Shown here: positions 16,495 through 25,423 of the stretch, piece after piece
Position numbering within the stretch: the first letter of the stretch is position 1
How the letters are laid out: every line of letters starts with the position of its first letter
Assembly (NCBI RefSeq): GCF_009796825.1
Contig: NZ_CP047030.1
Coordinates: 3,284,501 to 3,348,500 of the forward strand
Length of the DNA stretch: 64,000 nt
Direction of reading: 5' to 3'
DNA from: Algibacter sp. L3A6
Lineage (GTDB): Bacteria > Bacteroidota > Bacteroidia > Flavobacteriales > Flavobacteriaceae
Translations under genes and position numbers: made by a program
The notes under the pieces: model-generated
What the model saw: only the letters and a program-made list of their open reading frames with translations
Told to the model about the DNA's origin: nothing
The model's database searches: none

Positions 16495-18210
16495 ATGATT
16501 AAAAATTATTGGAATAAAGGAAAAAAGCAAAAAACAGTAACCGTAGTTGGTTTTTTAGTTTTACTTATTTTATTATTTGTTTTACGTGACGATTACCAGC
16601 CGGCTTTACTATTTGTTAGAAAATACATTTTTGTTATTCTGCTTAGTGCCGTGGTTTTATTTTTTGGTTTACGCAAGTTTAGAAACTCGGTAAGTACAGG
16701 GGGTAGATTAGGTATGCTTGTTGTTTTAATAATATTTTTCGGAATATTATACGTGGTTGGATGGCAGTTTAAAATGTATGAATACATGAAGACTTACAAC
16801 GTTTACAATAACCTAAACCGAATTGAAATTAACGAGTTGCCGCTAACACAAAACGAGCGTATACAACCTATGCGTAACGTGTATTCTATGGCAAACGAGA
16901 GTGTTGGTGAAACTAAAGATGTATCATTACCACATTTGGTTCGTGTTGGAACGGAAAATAAATGGACTATGGCCATACAACCCACTGAGAAATACAGATG
17001 GCAAGGTATGACGGATAATACGGAAGAGGTTTTTGCCGTGTCTAGTACAACACCATTTCCTCGTTTTTCTAGTGAAAATCGTATTCCTGTAACATTTTCT
17101 ATTGGCGAGTCTTTAAAATTTAGCCGTAACACTTACAATGCCGTAGTGCAACGTTTCAATATTTTTCAATTATTTACCATGGAACCTAGCGATACCTACT
17201 ACATGAAAAATGATGCTGGTAAATGGGTAGAAGTCGTTAGTTTAATAAAATGGAAAGGTTTTTTGTTTCCTTACCCAACTTATGGAGGTGTTATGGTTAT
17301 AGATAGTGGAGAGCACGATTTTAACGATTACATTGAGCGTATTTTAATTGGGAAAGGAACTTATATTAGTGCCGAGGAGATGAAAAATCATCCTTACTTA
17401 ATTGGCCAAAATACCTTAGCCGAAAAGGTATCACGTTTACAAGCTGAATCTTTAAAATTCTTAGGTGGTTTTAGCGATCCGTTACCATGGAATATGGAAA
17501 CAGCTGTTAAGATTCCGAATTTAGCCGATGATCAAAACAAACAACCCTTTGTAACCGATTTTGATTTCTCTGATACTAATACAAATGCTTACAATGGCCT
17601 TTACCATTGGTTTGGTTTAGAGCCTGTAGGTACCGAGCGTACCAGTTTATCTTATAGCGTTTTTGTGCCTGCAGATGGTAGTAATGCTTTTTATTATTAC
17701 GATCATGCTTCTAAAAAGGAAGGTTATGCAGGAGTTTCTGCTATGCCTTTAAAGGTTATTGAGTCGCGTAAGGAATTCGATTGGTCGGTAAATAAACCTG
17801 TTGAGTTTCGTCCGTATATCAAAGATATCGCAGGGCGCCGTAGAATGTTTTTTTTAGGTACTATATCGGCAATTCGCGAAGATTCTAATAATTTCGATGG
17901 ATCTGCAACTCCAGATTTGGCATTAGTAGATAGTGAATATCGCGATGTTGTTTGGATTGATGTAAAACACCCGAGTCAATGGGATAAAACAGTTTACGAT
18001 CAGCTAAACGAAGCTTGGAGATCTAGTGAAGGTATTGGCAAGTATTTTCTAGAAGAAACTAAGCAAATTGATGCGGTACAACAACCAACAGATTCTATAA
18101 AACCAGTTTCTACAGACGAGTTACTAAAACAACTTCAGGAAGAGAAAAAGGTATTAGAAATTGAAAAATTGAAGAAAGAAATAGATTCGCTAAAAGCGGC
18201 TTCTAAATAG
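16495..18210 (+). CDS. Membrane-anchored protein with large extracytoplasmic domain, last gene of the cluster
   Basis: 571 residues. A basic N-terminus (KNYWNKGKKQK) precedes three membrane spans (about 16-31, 42-60, 71-92), so the remaining 480 residues should lie in the periplasm by the positive-inside rule. That domain is beta-rich and includes FPYPTYGGVMVIDSGEHDF and LYHWFGLEPVGTERTSLSYS. The last 30 residues are a coiled coil (LLKQLQEEKKVLEIEKLKKE). No family is recognised. A strong terminator follows at 18219, which marks the end of the operon. Confidence 0.83.
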   Translation: MIKNYWNKGKKQKTVTVVGFLVLLILLFVLRDDYQPALLFVRKYIFVILLSAVVLFFGLRKFRNSVSTGGRLGMLVVLIIFFGILYVVGWQFKMYEYMKTYNVYNNLNRIEINELPLTQNERIQPMRNVYSMANESVGETKDVSLPHLVRVGTENKWTMAIQPTEKYRWQGMTDNTEEVFAVSSTTPFPRFSSENRIPVTFSIGESLKFSRNTYNAVVQRFNIFQLFTMEPSDTYYMKNDAGKWVEVVSLIKWKGFLFPYPTYGGVMVIDSGEHDFNDYIERILIGKGTYISAEEMKNHPYLIGQNTLAEKVSRLQAESLKFLGGFSDPLPWNMETAVKIPNLADDQNKQPFVTDFDFSDTNTNAYNGLYHWFGLEPVGTERTSLSYSVFVPADGSNAFYYYDHASKKEGYAGVSAMPLKVIESRKEFDWSVNKPVEFRPYIKDIAGRRRMFFLGTISAIREDSNNFDGSATPDLALVDSEYRDVVWIDVKHPSQWDKTVYDQLNEAWRSSEGIGKYFLEETKQIDAVQQPTDSIKPVSTDELLKQLQEEKKVLEIEKLKKEIDSLKAASK

Positions 18211-18218
18211 AACTTTAA

Positions 18219-18256
18219 AAACCTTTCAGATTACTTATTCTGAAAGGTTTTTTTTT
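18219..18256 (+). terminator. Intrinsic terminator ending the AAA ATPase cluster
   Basis: 12-bp perfect stem AAACCTTTCAGA (18219-18230) with TCTGAAAGGTTT (18239-18250), 8-base loop, followed by eight or nine T residues. Confidence 0.93.
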
Positions 18257-18311
18257 GATTAAAACTGTAACATTTTATTCTAAATATCTACCTATATATT
18301 AAAGATATATT

Positions 18312-18806
18312 ATGGGAGGATACATGGGTTTAGGCTTACAGCAGTGGATTTATTCTAGAGATCCGCAAAAAAAGATGTTCAAAAAACAACCTTTGAAATC
18401 TTTTACCGCGTTACCCAAATATTCACGAACATTTAAGTTACAATCTAGTAGAAAAGAGAACAAAAAGCTAAACGGATTTATAACAGTTCTTTTTGGTTTT
18501 AGCGCTTTACTACTGTCTGTTTTTTCAATTAATCACCTTGTAGATTATTCAGATAAACATGATCAAGATATCATCAACACCAAAAAGAAAAAAGATTTAG
18601 AAACCTTTTCATTTCTTGTAAACTCTGGAGAAAATCGTTTAATAAATAACCACCCTTTTGGGGCGTATTCTGAATTTAAATTGGCTTATAAAGTAAATCC
18701 AAAAAGCGAAAGGTTAAATCAATTATTAATAGAAACATTAAGCATCCTTTGTGTTGATAATAATGAGTTTTGCAAAGAATTAGACCATACTTTGGAAGTT
18801 CAATAA
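18312..18806 (+). CDS. Hypothetical single-span protein with TPR-like tail
   Basis: 164 residues. The N-terminus MGGYMGLGLQQWIYSRDPQK looks like a conserved flavobacterial start. One membrane span lies at about 57-76 (GFITVLFGFSALLLSVFSI), followed by a helical region in which NHPFGAYSEFKLAYKVNPKS reads like a single tetratricopeptide-type unit and a later stretch holds two Cys (CVDNNEFC). No function recognised. It stands alone between the cluster terminator and the FKBP gene. Confidence 0.7.
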   Translation: MGGYMGLGLQQWIYSRDPQKKMFKKQPLKSFTALPKYSRTFKLQSSRKENKKLNGFITVLFGFSALLLSVFSINHLVDYSDKHDQDIINTKKKKDLETFSFLVNSGENRLINNHPFGAYSEFKLAYKVNPKSERLNQLLIETLSILCVDNNEFCKELDHTLEVQ

Positions 18807-19106
18807 AGGTTGAAATTGTCGTTTAAAAAGAGTTTTTTAGGTAATAACTGACACATTTACTGATTATTTAATTTTTAATCGTAAATATTTATCAAATCTT
18901 AAGAAACTCATCGTTTACTTCTATTAAAGGGCTGCAAGCCATTTCTTCTAATAATAATTTTACAATTTACCAGTTTTTTAATATTCATGTCTACATTTTG
19001 ACTTTTGGCTTGATTTTGGTGGATACTTGCCTAGAAAGTTTAAACTAAAATATTTGCTGCGTAAGAATTATGCAAAGAATATTTTTAAAAAATTAAGTAT
19101 TATAGT
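18807..19106. other. Intergenic region upstream of the FKBP gene
   Basis: 300 AT-rich bases. A short GGCTGCAAGCC hairpin near 18930 is the only symmetry I see. No gene, RNA or repeat copy is recognised; it should hold the promoter of the 19107 gene. Confidence 0.4.
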
Positions 19107-19535
19107 ATGAGTCAAGTAAAAGAGAATAACACGGTAAAAGTAAATTACACAGGTAAATTAACAGACGGACAAGTTTTTGATAGTTCAGTAGGGAAAGAGC
19201 CAGTAGAATTTACTTTAGGACAAGGACAACTAATTCCTGGTTTTGAGAAAGGGTTAATCGATATGAAAGTGAATGAGAAAAAAACCATTACAATTGCTAA
19301 AGAAGAAGCATATGGGGAAATTAATGCAAATCTAATTCAAGAGGTTCAAAAATCAGAACTTCCTCAAGAAATGGCTCCAGAAGTAGGTATGGGCTTAGTG
19401 TCTAAATCTCCAGATGGGCAAGAATTTAATTTAGTTGTTGTAGAAGTTAAAGAGGAATCTATTGTTGTAGATGGAAATCATCCTTTAGCTGGTAAAGATC
19501 TTGTTTTTGATCTTGAAGTTTTAGAGATTAAATAA
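19107..19535 (+). CDS. FKBP-type peptidyl-prolyl cis-trans isomerase, SlyD-like
   Basis: 142 residues. The FKBP core VKVNYTGKLTDGQVFDSS, then GQGQLIPGFEKGLIDMKVNE and the C-terminal strand DLVFDLEVLEIK are clear. The insert at about 67-120 is the chaperone IF domain of SlyD proteins (KSELPQEMAPEVGMGL). The metal-binding His/Cys tail of enterobacterial SlyD is absent, as is usual outside that group. It speeds proline isomerisation and assists folding in the cytoplasm. Single gene, closed by a long hairpin terminator. Confidence 0.93.
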   Translation: MSQVKENNTVKVNYTGKLTDGQVFDSSVGKEPVEFTLGQGQLIPGFEKGLIDMKVNEKKTITIAKEEAYGEINANLIQEVQKSELPQEMAPEVGMGLVSKSPDGQEFNLVVVEVKEESIVVDGNHPLAGKDLVFDLEVLEIK

Positions 19536-19556
19536 ATACAACACATTTATTTTATA

Positions 19557-19612
19557 AAAACCCGACCTCATTTGCTTAATGTTTTTAAGTAAATAAGGTC
19601 GGGTTTTATTTT
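19557..19612 (+). terminator. Long hairpin terminator after the FKBP gene
   Basis: 22-bp stem between 19557-19578 and 19586-19607 with one mismatch and one G-T pair; core ACCCGACCT with AGGTCGGGT, then a T-rich run. Repeat copy B starts 19 bases later. Confidence 0.88.
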
Positions 19613-19630
19613 TGTTGAAAACAATAATTT

Positions 19631-19728
19631 GGGCGTTACCCGAAAAGGGTCGGGCTTTACGTTACAAATCCTCGCAAGCCCAATTCCATTGGTCTTACTG
19701 TGGGTTTTTCACTGCAATCCCTAACGCA
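19631..19728 (+). repeat. Dispersed structured repeat, copy B
   Basis: Outer stem GCGTTA (19633-19638) with TAACGC (19722-19727). Hairpin 1 is ACCC-GAAAA?-type: ACCC (19638-19641) with GGGT (19647-19650) around a GAAAA loop. Hairpin 2 is AAGCCCA (19676-19682) with TGGGTTT (19701-19707), including one G-T pair, which would be tolerated in RNA. It lies between the FKBP terminator and the 3' end of the histidine kinase gene. Confidence 0.85.
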
Positions 19729-19824
19729 GGTATTTGTTATGCTAAGTATTTATTATACATCATTTCTGTACTGCTATTGTTTATTCCTATAACACAAAAA
19801 AGTAGAGCTTACGCTATTTAAGTT

Positions 19825-21018
19825 TTACTTGGCAACATTAAAAGTAAAGGTGCTGCCTTTATCTATTTCTGATTCGAGTTTAATGGTTCCTCCCAATTTT
19901 TTAACTAAGTTTTTTACTGTAAACAAACCAATACCAGTACCTTTATTACCTTTAACATCTACTTGGTTATTATTGTTAAAAAGTTTAAAAACTTGGTCTT
20001 GTTGCTCCTTTTCAATACCATTTCCATTATCTGTAACCGTAAATATGTAGTCGGTTTTATTTTCAGAAAATTTTAAAATAACTTCTGGTTTGTGCTTGTT
20101 ATTGTATTTAAAGGCATTATCAACTAAATTTATTAGTATTTGTGTTACTGCCGCTTTTATTATAAAAATATTATCGGTGTATGTGCCAACTTTAAATTGG
20201 TCGTGACTTAATGAATGGATCCGTTGTATGTCTTCAAAAACAGAATTTAGCTGCACATATTCTTTATCAGCATTTAACAATTCACTAGCCTTATAATGAA
20301 TTAGAATACCATCGATGTAATTTTTTAAAGACTCTGCGGACTCTTCAATAAAACTAATATATTCTATAGATTCACTTGAAAATACATTGGCTTCATCTTC
20401 TTTTAAAAAAGTAGTTAAAGACATAATATTAGCCAAAGGCGATTTTAGGTCATGAGACACGTGGCTGGCAAATTTGCCAAGTTCATTATTTCTATCCGTT
20501 AATTCTTGTTTAGATTCAGCGAGTAATCTATTATTTAATCTTAAATCGAATAAATTTAGAACTTGCTTCGCAATAGTAATTAATGCTTTTTTTTGTGTTT
20601 CTGTTAGTTTCCTAGGCACATGGTCGTATATGCATAAGGTACCTAACGCAAGGCCTTCTTTTGTAATTAAAGGTACACCGGCATAAAAAATAGCATTTAC
20701 GCCAGCGACGAGCGGGTTGTCTTTAAACCTTATATCTTTTCTAGCATCTTCAACAATAAAAATATCATCTTGCAATATGGCATGCCCACAAAATGAAATA
20801 TTTCGAGGAGATTCTTGGATGTCGATACCATGATGTGATTTTAAAAAATTACGATCAGAATCTAGCAATGTAATTAACGATATAGGGACTTCACAAATGG
20901 TAGCCACTAAACTCGTTATGTTATCGAAGTCACTTTCAGGGAGTGTATCTAGTAATTTGTATTTATTAAGTTGCGCAAGGCGTTCTCTTTCATTTTTAGG
21001 GAAATCGGGTGCTATCAT
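19825..21018 (-). CDS. GAF-domain sensor histidine kinase
   Basis: 397 residues, no membrane span, so a cytoplasmic sensor. A GAF domain occupies about 25-165 (ERLAQLNKYKLLDTLPE ... FCGHAILQDDIFIVEDA ... GVPLITKEGLALGTLCIYD). The dimerisation/phosphoacceptor domain has His189 in FASHVSHDLKSPLANI. The HATPase domain follows with LINLVDNAFKYN (N box), DNGNGIEKE (G1) and KGTGIGLFTVKNL (G2). No response regulator gene is adjacent, so the partner is unknown. A terminator and repeat copy B lie downstream. Confidence 0.93.
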   Translation of the reverse strand: MIAPDFPKNERERLAQLNKYKLLDTLPESDFDNITSLVATICEVPISLITLLDSDRNFLKSHHGIDIQESPRNISFCGHAILQDDIFIVEDARKDIRFKDNPLVAGVNAIFYAGVPLITKEGLALGTLCIYDHVPRKLTETQKKALITIAKQVLNLFDLRLNNRLLAESKQELTDRNNELGKFASHVSHDLKSPLANIMSLTTFLKEDEANVFSSESIEYISFIEESAESLKNYIDGILIHYKASELLNADKEYVQLNSVFEDIQRIHSLSHDQFKVGTYTDNIFIIKAAVTQILINLVDNAFKYNNKHKPEVILKFSENKTDYIFTVTDNGNGIEKEQQDQVFKLFNNNNQVDVKGNKGTGIGLFTVKNLVKKLGGTIKLESEIDKGSTFTFNVAK

Positions 21019-21184
21019 TTTAGGGAATCTTTAGGAGCTTAAAGTTTTTCTAAGCACGAAAATACTCAGAATTTAGTATTATTAATGCTAAAAAATTAAT
21101 AAAACAGTTAAATCAATCAATAGAATAGCTATTTTATTATTAAATACTTGATATCGCTCAATTGTTTAATCTAAAAAACAGAAG

Positions 21185-21970
21185 CTAAAATCCTTCAAAA
21201 ACGCCTAAGCCAAAAAGGGCGAAATCGTATTTTACGGGGTCGTTTTTATCTAGTTTCCTTAAGTTGGTATCTAATTCCAAAAGTGCTTTTGCATCGTTTT
21301 GTTTTCTATCTAATAGGCCAAGTTTACGAGCAACGTTTCCAGAATGTACATCCAACGGACAAGATAATAGGGCAGGCGATAGGCTTTCCCAAATGCCGAA
21401 ATCGACACCAGTGTTATCCTTTCTTACCATCCAGCGTAAAAACATATTAATGCGTTTGGCAGCAGATTTTCTTAACGGATCACTTACATGTTTTTCAGTT
21501 CGTTTTAAATGATCTATTTCAAAAAAAGTACGTTTAAATTGAGAGATAGAAGTTTGTAAAAAAGCACTGTCGGCATGTTTTTCAAAAACAGCTTCCAAAC
21601 CATTATGGTTTTTGTAGATATGTTGTAGCGATTTTATAAATTGAACACAATCGTCACCATTAAAAGTACGATGTACAAAAGGAAGTAACTTCTCTAAATC
21701 GTCTTCGGTATGGTTTAAAACAAAATCGTAAGGAGAATGGTCTAAAAGAGCCATTAACTTATTAGCGTTATTGATAATGCTTTTACGGTTTCCCCAAGCA
21801 ATAGTTGCGGCTAGAAATCCTGCTATTTCAATATCTTCCTTTTTAGAGAATTGATGAGGAATTTGAATAGGATCACTATCAATAAATTCAGGGCTATTAA
21901 ACTCGTAAACCTTGGCGTCTAAAAATTCTTTAAGTTCTTGTTTTGTTAATTTTTTTGATTGCTCTTTCAT
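21185..21970 (-). CDS. TIGR02757 family protein
   Basis: 261 residues, cytoplasmic and helical. The features I recognise are the N-terminal LKEFLDAKVYEFN..PEFIDSDPIQIPH, AGFLAATIAWGNRKSIINN (about 50-68), SPYDFV and the C-terminal block INMFLRWMVRKD followed by GIWESLSPALLSCPLDVHSG and KYDFALFGLGVFE. These define the TIGR02757 family of unknown function found across Bacteroidota. Its helical pattern with a final DxxLxxxG recalls DNA glycosylase-like folds, but that is speculation. A TATTTTTG -7 box lies 8 bases ahead of the ATG. Confidence 0.9.
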   Translation of the reverse strand: MKEQSKKLTKQELKEFLDAKVYEFNSPEFIDSDPIQIPHQFSKKEDIEIAGFLAATIAWGNRKSIINNANKLMALLDHSPYDFVLNHTEDDLEKLLPFVHRTFNGDDCVQFIKSLQHIYKNHNGLEAVFEKHADSAFLQTSISQFKRTFFEIDHLKRTEKHVSDPLRKSAAKRINMFLRWMVRKDNTGVDFGIWESLSPALLSCPLDVHSGNVARKLGLLDRKQNDAKALLELDTNLRKLDKNDPVKYDFALFGLGVFEGF

Positions 21971-21977
21971 AATAAAA

Positions 21978-21985
21978 CAAAAATA
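21978..21985 (-). promoter_or_regulatory. Candidate -7 element TATTTTTG for the TIGR02757 gene
   Basis: Matches the Bacteroidota TAnnTTTG box on the minus strand 8 bases upstream of the ATG at 21970. No matching TTTG -33 box at the right spacing, so confidence is limited. Confidence 0.4.
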
Positions 21986-22112
21986 CTATAAAAACGAATT
22001 GTTTTATAATTTATAGGGCTTGATAGTATAGGTTTGTGTTTTATAAAGGACGTTAAGGTTACAAATGATTTTTTGTGCTTATTGCTGTGGTTTTACTTCA
22101 AGATTGTATTAA

Positions 22113-22150
22113 CTTAAAAAAAGAAACGGCTGTACATAAAAAGACAGCCG
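22113..22150 (-). terminator. Terminator of the LamG-repeat gene
   Basis: On the minus strand CGGCTGT (22150-22144) pairs with ACAGCCG (22133-22127) and a T-rich run follows. It lies 84 bases past the stop at 22234. Confidence 0.75.
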
Positions 22151-22233
22151 CTCTAGTAAAGGAAACATACTTAGAGTATATAACTAGCAAACAAATTAAT
22201 TGCTCAAAACTATAGAGTTGTTTCTGTAAATTA

Positions 22234-25200
22234 TTATTGCTTAATAACTTTTTTTATTGTGGTTCCTTCGGTTGTAATTATTTTAAACATATATACGCCA
22301 GAAGGATACTTCGTGATATCGATGCTGTTTGTAATACTTTCTAAAGTTTCGTTTTTTATAATTTTACCTGTAATATCTAATACTTGTAATTTTGCAGTGG
22401 TTAGATTATCAACATCGATATTAATAGCGTTAGTTGCAGGGTTTGGGTATATTTTTAATTTATTGCTTATATCAAAATTATTAGAACTAAGCGTCGATTC
22501 TACGGTTACTACAATTTCTATTCTGTCACTTTCGCAACCGTTATCATTTGTGCTAGAAACCCAGTATGAGGTAGAACCTGCTGTTGTGGTATCTGGTGTT
22601 GGTGCTGTTGTTATTCCTGTTCCATTAGTTTCAGTAGTGTACCAAAATAAACCCGTGCCGTTTGCACCTGTTGTAGCTGTTAATGGTGACGCAGTATCAC
22701 CTTGGTTATAAGTCACTGGTGTAGTAACTGTAGTCTCAGAAGGAATTATTGAACCTGTTGTTATTGGAGAACCGGCTAACCAATTTGAAGTTGTGCCTGT
22801 TAAATCAAAATTTGTTAATGTTCCATTATTTGTAACTGTTAGATCTATAGCTGCAGTCTCTGAAGTATTAGTTGATGAGTCGGCGCCTTGATTAAAATTA
22901 TAGTAGGCTACTAACCCTGTTTCAGTACCTTGTAATTCACAATTTTTACTTCCGTTAATTTGTTCTGCTGTTCTGGCAATATTCCAAATACGAACTTCGT
23001 CTAATGCTGCGTCTAATCCTCTATTTGTATCTTGAGGATCTCTCCCTAGGTTTACATTAAAATTAGAGTTACCAATATTACCCATTGCAATATTAGTTGA
23101 AGCAATCTCAATACCATCAATGTAAATTTTTGATGTCGTACCATTATACACCCCTGCAATATGAAACCAAGTATCTAGAGTAATTGTATTATCTGGAGTA
23201 GTTAATTCATGCCACCCAGAATTTGCTACAACAAAATTAACGGCACCATTACCACCAGCTCTTAGCATATAACCACTAGAAGTTGGTGCTGCTTTATTAA
23301 TAATATTACCTAACCAATGTTCTGAACCAAAAGTATTGAATTTCACATAAGCCTCTAAGGTAATTGTATTTCCGGTAATTTGTAAGCTTGGGTCGTTACC
23401 GCAATCTACATAGTCATTCAAACCACCAAAATTAAGATGTGTTGCAGGTAATGCTACTGTAACTACAATTTCTGCTCTTTCACTTTCACAACCATTTGCA
23501 TTAACGCTAGAAACCCAATACGAGGTAGAACTAACTGTCGTGGTATCTGGTGTAGGTGCTGTTGTTGTTCCGGTACCCCCCGTTTCAGTAGTGTACCAAA
23601 ATAAATCTGTACCATTTGTACCTGTTGTAGCTGTTAATGGTGATGCCGTATCACCTTGGCTATATGTTACTGGTGTAGTAACTGTTGCTTCAGAAGGTAT
23701 TATTGAACCTGTAGTTACTGGAGAGTTAGCTAACCAGTTTGAAGTTGTGCTTGTTAAATCAAAATTTGTTAATGTTCCATTATTTGCACCTGTTGCATCT
23801 ATAGCTGTAGTCTCTGAAGTGTTATTTGCTGAATTGGCACCTTGATTAAAATTGTAGTAGGCTATTAAACCTGTTTCAGTACCTTGTAATTCGCAATTTT
23901 TACTTCCGTTAATTTGTTCTGCTGTTCTGGCAATATTCCAAATACGAACTTCGTCTAAATTCCCTGTATAATACCTCCCAGGCATTTCTAAATTTTCTCC
24001 AATGGCTACTGCAATCGTATTATTAATATTGATATCTCCGCTTCCTGCAATACTTCCGCTAGGAGAGCCATCTATATATATTGTTGCTTCTATACCATTG
24101 TAAGTAGCTGCAACATGATGCCACGTGTTATCTATTACGCTTACGGTTGAGGAAACATCTCCGAAACCACCGCTTCCTGCAAAATTTAAAGTTCCATTAG
24201 TATTTAAAGCTATTCGCCAACTATAGTCACCTTTTGCTATTAGGGTATCCCATTGCTCAGGTGTAACTCCAGATTTCATCCAGAATTCTATAGTCATATT
24301 ATTTGTTAAATCAAAGGTAGACACTATTGGTAATGTGATATAATCATCCACACCATCAAAATTTAAATGTGTTGCAGGTAATGCTACTGTAACTACAATT
24401 TCTGCTCTTTCACTTTCACAACCATTTGCATTAACGCTAGAAACATAGTAAGTAGTATTTCCAAGCGTTGTAGTTGAAGGTGTTGGCGCATTTACTGAAC
24501 CAGTTCCTCCCGTTGCATCTGTATACCATAATAAACTTATACCATTTGTACCTGGTGTTGCAGTTAATGCTGTTGCTGTGTCATCTTGTGCATATGCTAT
24601 TGGTGAAACAACATCTGGCGGAGAAGAAAGTGAAGTTATTGGAGAACCAGCCAACCAATTTGAAGATGTTCCAGTTAAAGCGAAATTAGTTAATGGCCCA
24701 TTATGCCCATTTCCCGTTACATCAGTTAAAGTAGTTGCATTAGTATTTTCGCCTGCATCAATACCTTTATTGAATTGATAATAGGCAACTAAACCCGACT
24801 CATTACATTGTATTTCACCGTCTTTTGCACTATTAATTTCTGCAGCAGTTCTTATTACATCCCAAATACGAAGTTCATCTATAGAGCCAGTAAAATATGG
24901 AGTAAAATGGTTTCCAATTCCTAAACCCCCAATTGAAATTGAAAAAGTACCGAATGAACCTGAATTATCTAAAACACCATCAATGTATAAGTTACATAAA
25001 CCATTAGTAGCTGGCGAGCTCATTGTTACTGCAACATGATGCCAACTATTATCATCTATATTTTGATTAGATGTAAGATTAAAACCTCCATAACCATGTC
25101 TATTTGCTGAGTATTGTAACTTTCCATTACTTACTGCAAAAGAGCTATTATCATAGGTGGAAGTATTATATACAATCGTTCCGTTGGTTTCCGTTTTTAT

Positions 25201-25356
25201 CCAAGTTTCAATAGTATAATCGGTCATAGAATTAAATGAATTAGCTAATCCGATAATATCGTTTTGACCATCAAAATTTAAATATTCGGCTTGACTTTGT
25301 GCATTACTAAAAGAAATGCTTAAAAAGAGTAGTGTTAAAAAATAAAATTTTTTCAT
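22234..25356 (-). CDS. Secreted LamG-repeat protein with type IX secretion sorting domain
   Basis: 1040 residues. A signal peptide (MKKFYFLTLLFLSISFSNAQ) precedes three concanavalin/LamG domains at roughly 22-200, 330-515 and 640-825, each starting LNFxGxxDY and ending near DEVRIWNIARTAEQIN. Between them are Ig-like linkers with YWVSSVNANGCESERAEIVV. The final 75 residues, from KLKIYPNPATNAINID to GVYMFKIITTEGTTIKKVIK, are a type A C-terminal sorting signal for the type IX secretion system, so the protein is exported and attached to or released from the surface. LamG domains bind carbohydrate or protein ligands. The repeats are very similar at DNA level (see findings). A regulator gene of the AraC type lies directly upstream. 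Confidence 0.92.
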   Translation of the reverse strand: MKKFYFLTLLFLSISFSNAQSQAEYLNFDGQNDIIGLANSFNSMTDYTIETWIKTETNGTIVYNTSTYDNSSFAVSNGKLQYSANRHGYGGFNLTSNQNIDDNSWHHVAVTMSSPATNGLCNLYIDGVLDNSGSFGTFSISIGGLGIGNHFTPYFTGSIDELRIWDVIRTAAEINSAKDGEIQCNESGLVAYYQFNKGIDAGENTNATTLTDVTGNGHNGPLTNFALTGTSSNWLAGSPITSLSSPPDVVSPIAYAQDDTATALTATPGTNGISLLWYTDATGGTGSVNAPTPSTTTLGNTTYYVSSVNANGCESERAEIVVTVALPATHLNFDGVDDYITLPIVSTFDLTNNMTIEFWMKSGVTPEQWDTLIAKGDYSWRIALNTNGTLNFAGSGGFGDVSSTVSVIDNTWHHVAATYNGIEATIYIDGSPSGSIAGSGDININNTIAVAIGENLEMPGRYYTGNLDEVRIWNIARTAEQINGSKNCELQGTETGLIAYYNFNQGANSANNTSETTAIDATGANNGTLTNFDLTSTTSNWLANSPVTTGSIIPSEATVTTPVTYSQGDTASPLTATTGTNGTDLFWYTTETGGTGTTTAPTPDTTTVSSTSYWVSSVNANGCESERAEIVVTVALPATHLNFGGLNDYVDCGNDPSLQITGNTITLEAYVKFNTFGSEHWLGNIINKAAPTSSGYMLRAGGNGAVNFVVANSGWHELTTPDNTITLDTWFHIAGVYNGTTSKIYIDGIEIASTNIAMGNIGNSNFNVNLGRDPQDTNRGLDAALDEVRIWNIARTAEQINGSKNCELQGTETGLVAYYNFNQGADSSTNTSETAAIDLTVTNNGTLTNFDLTGTTSNWLAGSPITTGSIIPSETTVTTPVTYNQGDTASPLTATTGANGTGLFWYTTETNGTGITTAPTPDTTTAGSTSYWVSSTNDNGCESDRIEIVVTVESTLSSNNFDISNKLKIYPNPATNAINIDVDNLTTAKLQVLDITGKIIKNETLESITNSIDITKYPSGVYMFKIITTEGTTIKKVIKQ
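23437..23514. repeat. Exact 78-base direct repeat inside the LamG gene, copy 1
   Basis: Identical to 24367-24444; the two are 930 bases (310 codons) apart, in frame. Encodes the Ig-like end of one module and the LNF start of the next. Confidence 0.9.
24367..24444. repeat. Exact 78-base direct repeat inside the LamG gene, copy 2
   Basis: Identical to 23437-23514. Recombination between the copies would remove or add exactly one LamG-Ig module without breaking the frame. Confidence 0.9.
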
Positions 25357-25397
25357 AAAATTTGGTTTAAAGTTATTTTTAAGGGTTTTTAAAGCCG

Positions 25398-25405
25398 CAA
25401 ATTTA
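25398..25405 (-). promoter_or_regulatory. Candidate -7 element TAAATTTG of the LamG gene
   Basis: Minus-strand TAAATTTG fits the Bacteroidota TAnnTTTG box, 42 bases upstream of the ATG. At the expected -33 position there is no TTTG; instead the proximal regulator-like repeat ends there. Confidence 0.55.
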
Positions 25406-25423
25406 TATTATGAAATATATTTT

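Noticed and set aside
19612..19821. Open frame of 69 codons on the plus strand
   Set aside because: It begins in the FKBP terminator and runs across structured repeat copy B; the protein has no family features.
23540..23845. Val/Pro-rich open frame opposite the LamG gene
   Set aside because: Mirror of the repeated Thr/Gly-rich modules; similar mirrors appear at 22259 and 24578, as expected from the internal repeats.
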